Part shown: positions 44,088 to 51,492 of the stretch, in pieces
Numbering within the stretch: position 1 is the stretch's first letter
How the letters are laid out: the number at the start of each line of letters is the position of its first letter
Assembly: GCA_002329155.1 (NCBI GenBank)
Contig: DCXY01000032.1
Coordinates: forward strand, 1-64,000
Length of the DNA stretch: 64,000 bases
Direction: 5' to 3'
DNA from: Stenotrophomonas sp. UBA2124
Lineage (GTDB): Bacteria; Pseudomonadota; Gammaproteobacteria; Xanthomonadales; Xanthomonadaceae
Notes under the pieces: model-generated
The model's input: the letters and a program-made list of their open reading frames with translations, nothing else
Told to the model about the DNA's origin: nothing
Databases searched by the model: none
Program-made: the position numbers and the translations under genes

Positions 44088-44774
44088 TCATGGCGAGGAC
44101 GTTGCGGCGCCGCATTCGCGGCTGCCGGGCTGTAGGCGTAGATGCAGCTGCACCGGCTGCGGCAGGTTGGCGCTTGCGGCGGGCAGCTGCAGTGCCGCCA
44201 CGGCGGCGTGCAGACGCGCATCGCGGGCGCTGTCGCCGGTACTGCCTTCAAAGCTGATGTCATGGGTGTGCCCGCGTGCGTCCACACCGAAGGCAAGGCG
44301 GGCCTGATAGGTGCCGGGCACAAGCGCGGGGTCGGCGCACAACGCTGCACGCAGCGCCTGTTGCACGTTGGCATAGCCTTGCCGACGCTCATCGGCGGTA
44401 AGCGTGGTGTCTGATGCCGGCGTTGGCAGCATGGACGAGGTCGCCGCGCGCAGGATGGCGCGCCCTGGCCCGCTGGCCTCTGCCTCCAGCCCTGTGCCAC
44501 GCAGCAGTTCGTGCAGCGCCAGCGCCGGCTGCAGGTGGCCTTTGACCGGATGGCTGCGTATGCCACTGGCAAGGTCACTCTGGTACATCACCGACCACCC
44601 GCTGCTGCGGCTGAACTGTTCGACGGCCCGGTCCAAGGGTTGCGAAGGAATGTCGAAAGCAATATCGCCATCGGCTGCCCATGTGACACGGCAGCACAGC
44701 ACCAACCCCAAGAGGATGACGGCATTGCACAGTGTGATGACGAAATGTCCACGCAGCCTCCCGACCTTGAACAC
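44088..44774 (-). CDS. Barrel-less STN-domain signalling protein (VreA-like)
   Basis: A 228-residue exported protein: signal peptide (to about residue 34), then a secretin/TonB short N-terminal (STN) domain (IAFDIPSQPLDRAVEQFSRS, residues 37-105) and a C-terminal segment (about 125-220, YQARLAFGVDARGHTHDI) resembling a TonB C-terminal fold. There is no plug or barrel, so it cannot be a transport receptor. P. aeruginosa VreA, the signalling protein of PUMA3, also lacks the barrel. It probably relays a periplasmic signal to the FecR protein. The GTG start is used; the next gene begins 16 bases downstream. Confidence 0.82.
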   Translation of the reverse strand: MFKVGRLRGHFVITLCNAVILLGLVLCCRVTWAADGDIAFDIPSQPLDRAVEQFSRSSGWSVMYQSDLASGIRSHPVKGHLQPALALHELLRGTGLEAEASGPGRAILRAATSSMLPTPASDTTLTADERRQGYANVQQALRAALCADPALVPGTYQARLAFGVDARGHTHDISFEGSTGDSARDARLHAAVAALQLPAASANLPQPVQLHLRLQPGSRECGAATSSP

Positions 44775-45188
44775 ACAGCCCCCGACAACGGAAAAGCACT
44801 TCCAACTGCGCGCTGAAGCACGCTGCTCAGTGGCGTTGGCAATTGCGACTGGCGAGCCCTGACGTTAATGAGAACAGGTGTCATTGCGGTGACCGGGCGC
44901 ATTCAGCACACCCCGTGGGCAGGCGTATGGTCCACAGCTCTGCACAATCGGGGCTCATGCCGATACCGCAGGGCGAAACAAGCATTACGACTGTCAGGCA
45001 ACTACTTTGCGGGAATGTGACATTCCCGAGGGGTATTGCAGCCGCGTGCCATCAGCAATGGGCACGGGTGCTTTCAATCGCAGAAGAAGGCCCTGCCGCA
45101 GCGGCAATACCGGCCAGTGATGCAAGGCACCGGTTCTGCAGTATCACCGGTCCACGGTGACCCTGATGGCGCACCGGGCCGACGATAT
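44775..45188. other. 413-base gene-free stretch upstream of the signalling operon
   Basis: Lies between the cutC stop and the STN gene start. It contains a 19-base palindrome (45010-45028) and a 6-bp hairpin at 45144-45160 that may end the cutC transcript. No convincing Pho box or sigma-70 promoter could be read. Short open frames here have no supporting motif. Confidence 0.6.
45010..45028. promoter_or_regulatory. Perfect 9-bp-arm palindrome, candidate operator
   Basis: CGGGAATGT-G-ACATTCCCG, centred about 245 bases upstream of the STN gene. It is long and perfect, unlike random hairpins here. The gap to the STN start is large, so it may mark a distant promoter. Its binding protein is unknown. 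Confidence 0.45.
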
Positions 45189-45917
45189 TCAGGCAGCGTC
45201 CAGAGCCTGCCTCAGTACGGTCACCTGCAGCGCATCGCTCTGCAGCCAGCTGCTGTCCAGGCCAACCAGTTGCTGGTTGTGATGGCGCATTTCCGAATGC
45301 CGGGGTGCCTTGGCCGATGCATGGAACTCGCTGCAGCCGGTGTCCCGCGCAAGCTGGCCGATGTTGCCGGCACTTACCCCTGCGCCCGCCATCACGGCCA
45401 GCCGGCCGCCAGCCTGCCGTACCAACCGTGCAAGCACCGCGCTGCCCTGCTCCGCACCGGCATGGCCGCCGGAACTGAGCACGCGTTCGCAGCCAAGGGC
45501 GATTACCTGCTCCAACGCCGCAGGCAGGTCACGGGCTGCGTCGAACGCGCGGTGGAAGGTGACGCCCAGCGGGCCGGCGGCGCTCATCAGCTCCTTGCAC
45601 AGTGGCATGTCGATACCACCGTCGGCGTCGAGTGCGCCAATCACCACGCCGTCGCAACCCAGCTCGCGGCAATGGGCGATGTCGCGCAGCATGGCCTCGG
45701 CTTCCAGCGGGCCATAGAGGAAGTCGCCCGGCCGAGGGCGTATGAGCACATACAACGGAATGCGCAGACGGTCACGGGTTACGGCCAGGGTGCCGTGCGA
45801 CGGCGTGGTGCCGCCCTGCTCCAGGTTGTCGAACAGCTCCACGCGGTCGGCGCCCCCCTGTTGCGCGGCGAGTGCCGAGGCGGCGGAGTTGCTGGCAATT
45901 TCCAGCAGCCGCCTCAT
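45189..45917 (-). CDS. cutC: CutC family protein
   Basis: A 242-residue TIM-barrel protein with CutC hallmarks: LEIASNSAASALAAQQGGADRVELFDNL, TPSHGTL, LIRPRPGDFLY, GVTFHRAFD and VLSSGGHAGA. Its copper role in E. coli is disputed. It overlaps the glycosylasparaginase stop (ATGA), so it is co-translated with a glycan-degradation enzyme, an arrangement common in xanthomonads. The function in that pathway is unknown. Confidence 0.93.
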   Translation of the reverse strand: MRRLLEIASNSAASALAAQQGGADRVELFDNLEQGGTTPSHGTLAVTRDRLRIPLYVLIRPRPGDFLYGPLEAEAMLRDIAHCRELGCDGVVIGALDADGGIDMPLCKELMSAAGPLGVTFHRAFDAARDLPAALEQVIALGCERVLSSGGHAGAEQGSAVLARLVRQAGGRLAVMAGAGVSAGNIGQLARDTGCSEFHASAKAPRHSEMRHHNQQLVGLDSSWLQSDALQVTVLRQALDAA

Positions 45918-46918
45918 GCCTGGGTACTGGTGTAGACCGAGGCCGAATCCAGCAGCGCGTCCTGCTTCTTCGCATCGCAGACGGCGTATACGAATCCGCG
46001 ATGCAGCGCATAGGCGCCCACTTCACCCTTGCGGTTCAAGGCAAGGAAGCAGACCTGCAGGGTGCGGCTGGCTTCGGGTCGTTTGCGCACGACGCGCGCG
46101 ATGGCTTCGCGGCAGGCCTCGCCCGGTGACAGGCCTTGCCGCATCAGCTCCACCACGAGAAAGGAGGCAGCATTGCGGATCATTTCTTCGCCCATGCCCG
46201 ACGCGGTGGCTGCGCCCACTTCGTTATCGACATACAGGCCGGCACCGATGATGGGGCTGTCGCCCACACGACCGTGCATCTTGAAGGCCATGCCGCTGGT
46301 GGTGCAGGCTCCGGCCATCTGGCCGTTGGCGTCGATGGCCAGCATGCCCAGCGTGTCGTGGTTGTCCTTGTCGCCGGGCATGCCACGACGCTCGGCGTTG
46401 ATCTGTGGCGCGTAATGCTCGGTCTTGAGCCATTGGCGCCATGCCTGCTCCGCTTCCGCGGTCAGCAGCTTGCGGCGCTCGAAGCCCTGCTGCACGGCGA
46501 ACTGCTGCGCCCCCTCCCCCACCAGCATCACATGCGGTGTCTTCTCCATCACCTGCCGGGCTACCGAAACCGGATGCAGGATGTCGGCCAGCGCCGCCAC
46601 CGAGCCGCAACGGCCATCGCCCGCCATGATGCTGGCATCCAGAGTCAGCACGCCATCGCGGTCCGGGTTGCCGCAGTGGCCGACGGTGGAATTGCAGAGA
46701 TCACTCTCCGCCCAGCGCGCACCCGTCTCGACCGCATCAAGTGCGCTGCCGCCTGCGGCGAGCACCTTCCAGGCGGCCTGGTTGGCGCCCACGCCGAAAT
46801 CCCAGGTGGAGACCACGCGTGCGCCGTTGGCCGCTGCCGGCGAAGCCATCAAACCCGGAGCGGCACCCGCCGCGCCCAACAACATCGAAGTCTGCAGAAA
46901 CCTCCTGCGCGTGCTCAT
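45914..46918 (-). CDS. Glycosylasparaginase (N4-(beta-N-acetylglucosaminyl)-L-asparaginase)
   Basis: A 334-residue Ntn hydrolase. The Tat signal is STRRRFLQ followed by a hydrophobic segment. Autoprocessing is expected before T189 in NHDTLGMLAID, the catalytic threonine of the beta subunit. DSPIIGAGLYVDNEVGAATA and GMGEEMIRN match the active-site loops. It cleaves GlcNAc-Asn, the last bond in N-glycan breakdown. ATG 46918 is chosen at the Tat motif; the frame extends further upstream into glk. It lies 35 bases after glk and overlaps cutC, so the operon probably serves glycan catabolism. Confidence 0.92.
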   Translation of the reverse strand: MSTRRRFLQTSMLLGAAGAAPGLMASPAAANGARVVSTWDFGVGANQAAWKVLAAGGSALDAVETGARWAESDLCNSTVGHCGNPDRDGVLTLDASIMAGDGRCGSVAALADILHPVSVARQVMEKTPHVMLVGEGAQQFAVQQGFERRKLLTAEAEQAWRQWLKTEHYAPQINAERRGMPGDKDNHDTLGMLAIDANGQMAGACTTSGMAFKMHGRVGDSPIIGAGLYVDNEVGAATASGMGEEMIRNAASFLVVELMRQGLSPGEACREAIARVVRKRPEASRTLQVCFLALNRKGEVGAYALHRGFVYAVCDAKKQDALLDSASVYTSTQA

Positions 46919-46953
46919 CGCTGCCTCTCCCAATTGTTTGCCCACCACGGGCT

Positions 46954-47994
46954 TCAGCGGCCGGCATGCTCCGCATGCCACGCCAGCGCGCCCAGCACCC
47001 CGAGCTCGCCGTGTTCCACCCGCCAGACCGGCACCTTGGCCAGCGCGGGGGACAGCCCGCCCTTGGCATGGAACCGTTGTTCAAACTCGCCGCCATGCAG
47101 CTCGGCTGCCAGATGGCCGGCGACGCCGCCGGTGACGTACACCGAGCGCGCACCGAAAGTCAGCGCCAGATCACCGGCAAGGCTGCCGAGCCACCCGCAG
47201 AAGGCACGCACGCATTCCTTGGCCAGCGCGTCGCCCTCGCGGCTGGCCTGTACCAGCTCGGCAGGTTGCTGCCAGCGTGGCACCTGGCCACGCAGCTCGC
47301 ACAGGCAAGCATACAGGCGCATCAGCCCCGGGCCGGACATCACGCATTCGCTATCGACATAGGCGTGGCGCTGGGTGAGCAGGCGCAGTACGTCCTGCTC
47401 CAGCGGTGTGGCCGCAGCCAATGCCGCGTGGCCACCCTCGCTTGGAAGCACCGAGGGCCATCCGTCGCCCAGATGCACGGCAACACCCAGCCCGGTGCCC
47501 GGCCCCAGCACCAGCGCCGGGAAGCGGGCGTCGTCGGTGTCATCGCCACACACATGCTGCAGGCTCTCACGGCCCGCGTGCGGCATGGCCTTGGCCACGG
47601 CCACGAAATCATTGATCAGCTGCAGGCCGGGCAGCCCGCTGTCCTGCCGCGTCCTGGACAGTGATACCTGCCACGGCAGGTTGACGTTGAGCAGAGTGTC
47701 ACCTTCCAGCAGGCCGGCGATGGCCACCACCGCCTGGCTGATCGCGCCGACCTCGCCGTCCGCCAGCAGGTGGTCGATGTAATCGCGCAGGATCGCGGCC
47801 AGGCTGGGGTAGTCCGCGCAGGCATAGCGGCGGAAGCCGCGCATGTGCAGCGGCTTGCCCGGGCGAAGCTCAGCCCAGGCCAGGCGCGCCCAGGTGCCAC
47901 CTACATCGGCCCCCAATACGCAGGGAAATGCAGGCTCATGCGCGCAATGCTCGGTGGAAGGCATACCGGTGCCATCGGCGTGGTGCCGGCTCAT
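46954..47994 (-). CDS. glk: Glucokinase (Glk family)
   Basis: A kinase of about 346 residues from ATG 47994 (ATG 47964 or 48060 also possible). The ATP motif LGADVGGTWARLAWAEL, LPWQ and LINDFVAVAKAM match PF02685 glucokinases, and the second phosphate loop is LGPGTGLGVAV with EGGHAA. The C-terminus ends with GGVAGH and a conserved LGVLGAL. It phosphorylates glucose released from glycans. The extra N-terminal 20 residues are His-rich and poorly conserved, so the start is uncertain. Confidence 0.88.
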   Translation of the reverse strand: MSRHHADGTGMPSTEHCAHEPAFPCVLGADVGGTWARLAWAELRPGKPLHMRGFRRYACADYPSLAAILRDYIDHLLADGEVGAISQAVVAIAGLLEGDTLLNVNLPWQVSLSRTRQDSGLPGLQLINDFVAVAKAMPHAGRESLQHVCGDDTDDARFPALVLGPGTGLGVAVHLGDGWPSVLPSEGGHAALAAATPLEQDVLRLLTQRHAYVDSECVMSGPGLMRLYACLCELRGQVPRWQQPAELVQASREGDALAKECVRAFCGWLGSLAGDLALTFGARSVYVTGGVAGHLAAELHGGEFEQRFHAKGGLSPALAKVPVWRVEHGELGVLGALAWHAEHAGR

Positions 47995-48089
47995 TCCTGG
48001 TCCCGCGGTTGCTGCATGTCGTTCTACTGCCTTGGTAATCGTTGCCGAATGATGCGGCATGGTTTCAGGGTTTGGAAAGCAGGCAATGG

Positions 48090-48476
48090 TCAGACAAGCC
48101 CGCGCACGGCGCGCAGCGACCACCAGCCAAATGCGGTCATTGACAGTGAGCCGCCAAGATGCAGGGCGATGGTGGCCAGCGCCCAGCCCAACTGGCCGCG
48201 CTGCAGCTGCTCAACCACCTCGGCCGAGAAAGTCGAAAACGTGGTCAGGCCGCCCAGCAGGCCGGTGACAATGAACAGTCGCCACTGCGGCGACAATTCC
48301 GGATGGGCCGCGAACCAGGCCAGTGCCAGCCCGATCACATAGCCACCCAACAGGTTGGCGGCCAGCGTGCCGAGTGGCAACTGGCCGTGCACCGGGTTCA
48401 GCCACAAACTGAGGCCGAAGCGCAGCCACGCGCCCAGTGCCGCGCCCACGCCGATAGCGGCCAGCGAAAGCCACAT
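48090..48476 (-). CDS. crcB: Fluoride exporter CrcB/FluC
   Basis: A 128-residue membrane protein with four helices and the motifs GAALGAWLRF, GTLAANLLGGYVIG and GLLGGLTTFSTFSAEV. It forms dual-topology dimeric fluoride channels. It is downstream of rarA (53-base gap) in a common xanthomonad order. No fluoride riboswitch is visible in that gap. Confidence 0.95.
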   Translation of the reverse strand: MWLSLAAIGVGAALGAWLRFGLSLWLNPVHGQLPLGTLAANLLGGYVIGLALAWFAAHPELSPQWRLFIVTGLLGGLTTFSTFSAEVVEQLQRGQLGWALATIALHLGGSLSMTAFGWWSLRAVRGLV

Positions 48477-48529
48477 GGTTCAGTGCTCCACTGGGTGTGT
48501 GTGCGTTGTCGAAAACAGCCGCATGCGGC

Positions 48530-49906
48530 TCATTCGCCCTTGGCCTCGCGTTGGGCACGCGCCTGTTCGCGCGCGGCACGCAGGCGGTCGAGCTTGTCCT
48601 TGAGCTTGATCTCCAGGCCGCGCTCGACCGGGTGGTAATAGACGCGCTCGCCCATTTCGTCCGGGAACGCGGTCTGGTCCAGCGCGATGCCGCCTTCCAC
48701 GTCGTGGTCGTACTGGTAGCCCTGGCCGTAGCCCAGGTTCTTCATCAGCCGCGTCGGTGCATTGCGCAGGTGCATGGGCACCGGTTGCGTGCCGAGCTTG
48801 GCGATGTCGGCGCGGGCGGCGTTGAGTGCCATGTAGCTGGCGTTGGATTTGGCAGTGCTGGCCAGGTAGACCACCAGATTGGACAGGGCGATGTCGCCCT
48901 CTGGCGCGCCGATGCGGTCGTAGGCGTTCCAGACGTTGATGGCCATTTCCAGCGCACGCGGATCGGCCAGGCCCACATCTTCCACCGCCATGATGGTCAG
49001 CCGGCGCAGGATGTAGGATGGGTCGCAGCCACCATCGAGCATGCGCGCCAGCCAGTAGATGGCGCCATCCGGGTTGGAGCTGCGCACCGACTTGTGCAGC
49101 GCCGATATCTGGTCGTAGAACTGTTCGCCGCCCTTGTCGAAACGGCGGGTGCGGTCGGCCAGCACCTGCAGCAGGGTGTGCGGGGTGATCTGCCCGCCTT
49201 CATCGGCGGCCAGCTCGGCAGCGATTTCCAGCAGGGTCAGCGCACGCCGCACGTCGCCATCGGCGGCGCGGGCGACCTCCAGCAGCGACTCGGGCGAAAC
49301 CTTGATGCCCTGCCCGCCCAGCCCGCGCTCTTCGTCTTCCAGTGCGCGCTGCAGGGCTTCGACCACGTCCTCCGGCGATACCGCCTCCAGCACATGCACG
49401 CGGCAGCGCGAGAGCAGTGCCGAGTTCAACTCGAAAGAAGGGTTTTCGGTGGTGGCACCGACAAAGACGATCGTGCCGCGCTCGATATGCGGCAGAAAGG
49501 CATCCTGCTGGCTCTTGTTGAAGCGGTGCACCTCGTCCACGAACAGCACCGTGCGCCGCCCCTGGGCGAAACGTTGCGCTGCCTCGGCCAGCACCTGCCG
49601 CACTTCCGGCAGGCCCGACAGCACCGCTGAAATCGCCTTGAACTCGGCATCGGCATATTGCGCCAGCAGCAGCGCCAGCGTGGTCTTGCCGCAACCGGGC
49701 GGCCCCCACAGCACCATGGAATGCACGCGGCCGGATTCCACCGCGCGGCGCAGCGCCGTGTCCGGCGCCAGCAGGCGCTTCTGCCCGACCATCTCGTCCA
49801 GCGTGCGCGGGCGCATGCGCTCGGCGAGCGGGCGCATGCTCTCGCGGTCCACGCTCAGCAGGTCGGCGGGGGCGTCGTCTATGAAGATGTTTCGGGATCT
49901 GGCCAC
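48530..49906 (-). CDS. rarA: Replication-associated recombination protein A (RarA/MgsA)
   Basis: A 458-residue AAA+ ATPase. Walker A GPPGCGKTTLALLLA, Walker B VLFVDEVHRFNKSQQDAF, and sensor GATTENPSFELNSALLSRCRV are intact. The C-terminal MgsA-type domain has DPSYILRRLTIMAVEDVGLADPRA and the terminal NHDV-like YQYDHDVEGG. It acts at stalled replication forks. Encoded between lolA and crcB. Confidence 0.95.
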   Translation of the reverse strand: MARSRNIFIDDAPADLLSVDRESMRPLAERMRPRTLDEMVGQKRLLAPDTALRRAVESGRVHSMVLWGPPGCGKTTLALLLAQYADAEFKAISAVLSGLPEVRQVLAEAAQRFAQGRRTVLFVDEVHRFNKSQQDAFLPHIERGTIVFVGATTENPSFELNSALLSRCRVHVLEAVSPEDVVEALQRALEDEERGLGGQGIKVSPESLLEVARAADGDVRRALTLLEIAAELAADEGGQITPHTLLQVLADRTRRFDKGGEQFYDQISALHKSVRSSNPDGAIYWLARMLDGGCDPSYILRRLTIMAVEDVGLADPRALEMAINVWNAYDRIGAPEGDIALSNLVVYLASTAKSNASYMALNAARADIAKLGTQPVPMHLRNAPTRLMKNLGYGQGYQYDHDVEGGIALDQTAFPDEMGERVYYHPVERGLEIKLKDKLDRLRAAREQARAQREAKGE

Positions 49907-49955
49907 GCCTGCATTCTAACGCGGCCGTCCCCCGGGCTCAGCATTGCGGGTGGGC

Positions 49956-50597
49956 TTACTGCTCGCCCACCACGTCCACGTCCTTGCCCGGCACGAAGCG
50001 GAAGGTGCCTGCGGCGAAGCCGGGGTTCTTCTTCCAGCCGGTGAAGCTGATGACGGTGCGCTGACCCACGGCGTCCACCACTTCCATGCGTGACAGGCCG
50101 CCGGAGGCGAAGCCGAGCGCGGCGTACTGGAAGCTGGCGTCGGTGTCGCGCTTGGGCGTCAGCGACAGCCACTGCATGCCATCACGCGGCGCGGCCTCCT
50201 CGCTCACGTCGTACTGGCGCTCCAGCAGCGCCGGGTTGATCAGCGCGGTCAGCGGGCTGTTCTGCTCCTCGGCGCCCTGCCCGCGCACCGTGGCCTGCTC
50301 CAGGTCCGGCTCGTAGACCCAAACCTTGCTGCCATCGGCCACGATCAGCTGCGGATGCGGGCGGGTGTATTCCCAGCGGAACAGGCGCGGTGCCGACAGC
50401 GCCACGCGGCCACTGGAGGACTCCTTCAACTTGCCACGCGAGTCGAACACCTGCTGCGAGAACTGGCCATCCAGGCCACGCAGGCCGTTGGTGAAGCTCT
50501 TCAGGTCGTCGCGGGCGCCTGCCCAGGCAGATGCGCTCGCCGTGCCGACAAAGGCCATGAGAAGAGTGCTGGCATAACGACGGAAGTTCGTGTTCAT
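49956..50597 (-). CDS. lolA: Outer-membrane lipoprotein carrier protein LolA
   Basis: A 213-residue periplasmic chaperone with a signal peptide (TLLMAFVGTASASAWA) and the LolA pattern GLDGQFSQQV, APRLFRWEYTRPHPQLIVADG, VWVYEPDLEQATV and SFTGWKKNPGF near the end. It ferries lipoproteins to LolB. ATG 50597 starts at the signal. It precedes rarA by 49 bases. Confidence 0.95.
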   Translation of the reverse strand: MNTNFRRYASTLLMAFVGTASASAWAGARDDLKSFTNGLRGLDGQFSQQVFDSRGKLKESSSGRVALSAPRLFRWEYTRPHPQLIVADGSKVWVYEPDLEQATVRGQGAEEQNSPLTALINPALLERQYDVSEEAAPRDGMQWLSLTPKRDTDASFQYAALGFASGGLSRMEVVDAVGQRTVISFTGWKKNPGFAAGTFRFVPGKDVDVVGEQ

Positions 50598-50664
50598 GGT
50601 CGGATTCGGCACACAGGTTGGGAGAATCAAGGGCTCAGTCTGCCCGGTCGATTCTGAATGGGGC

Positions 50665-50686
50665 GAAAGCGCAATTATGCGCTTTC
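50665..50686. promoter_or_regulatory. Perfect hairpin upstream of lolA
   Basis: GAAAGCGCA pairs over 9 bp with TGCGCTTTC around ATTA, about 68 bases upstream of lolA. CATAAT on the minus strand lies inside it and could be a -10 element covered by the palindrome. Function is not known. Confidence 0.35.
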
Positions 50687-50817
50687 TGGAACCCACGGCG
50701 CTGCTGGCGTTTGCCCAACTACCCACGGTTACCAGCACAACGCTAACGCCAAGTGCCCCTAAAGTAACTACTCTTTAAACGACGCTACTCGATGGAAGGA
50801 AATCCCCGAGACCTGAA

Positions 50818-51441
50818 ATGAAGAAACCATTGGGAACCACCCTGCTGAACTGCGGGCTGCTACTGACCACGCTGGCCTGCCATGCCGGTGCCACGCGCAT
50901 TGATCGACAGGATTGTGGGCTGTCGTTCGAGACACCGCGCGGCTGGCAGCAGCTAGACATCGCTGAGGCCCAGCTTGAGCCTGGCGTCACCTGTGTCATC
51001 GCCTTTACCCGCGCGGGTGCATTGGCACCCGCCGAAGTGGGTCAGCCTGAAGGCTGGCGCGAGATCGCCGACTATGTGCTGGAGGTCAAACCGCGTTCGC
51101 TGCGCGACGCTGCCAAGGAGATTGGCCTCAACCTCGGCACTGCCGACAAGCCTCAGCTGGCCCCTGCCCCGCCGTCCGCATCGGTCGCGTTCAAGCTGAC
51201 CAAGGCTGAGCAGCAGGCGCTGCCGCATGGCGAACTGGCGTTGGCTGAAACCGAGGCCACCAAGCGGCCGCCGTCGATGGTGCGCAACGGCACCACCGGT
51301 CAGCTGATTCTGGTGGCGGGCAATGAAGGCCGTTCGGTCGCCTTCGTGCATTGGCGTTCGGCCAGCAATGCGCACAGTGGGCAGGATGCCGCCGCGCTGA
51401 CGTCCCTGTTCAAATCCATCGCTTTCGACACGGACAACTGA
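50818..51441 (+). CDS. Secreted hypothetical protein
   Basis: A 207-residue exported protein with signal peptide KPLGTTLLNCGLLLTTLAC and a mature domain beginning IDRQDCGLSFETPRGWQQL, then VTCVIAFTR. Two cysteines near residues 33 and 59 may pair. The pattern resembles other secreted bacterial proteins with an FETPxGW start but has no assigned function. It is between divergent lolA and convergent ftsK. The start has a GAAGGAAA site 15-20 bases upstream; a different start is unlikely because the signal begins here. Confidence 0.75.
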   Translation: MKKPLGTTLLNCGLLLTTLACHAGATRIDRQDCGLSFETPRGWQQLDIAEAQLEPGVTCVIAFTRAGALAPAEVGQPEGWREIADYVLEVKPRSLRDAAKEIGLNLGTADKPQLAPAPPSASVAFKLTKAEQQALPHGELALAETEATKRPPSMVRNGTTGQLILVAGNEGRSVAFVHWRSASNAHSGQDAAALTSLFKSIAFDTDN

Positions 51442-51492
51442 GTCGAATCCCCGCGCCTGCGGTTACGGCAGGCGCGCCCTCTTCCGTGATGC

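Noticed and set aside
44843..45160. 105-codon frame on the + strand in the gene-free stretch
   Set aside because: No ribosome site, no recognisable motif, and composition like non-coding DNA.
44775..45188. Pho box search upstream of the signalling operon
   Set aside because: GTGTCAT at 44878 and CTGTCAG at 44991 look like single half-sites; no second half at the right spacing. Also none seen at 32850-33100.
48477..48529. Fluoride riboswitch before crcB
   Set aside because: The 53-base gap is too short and lacks the conserved motif; crcB is in an operon after rarA.
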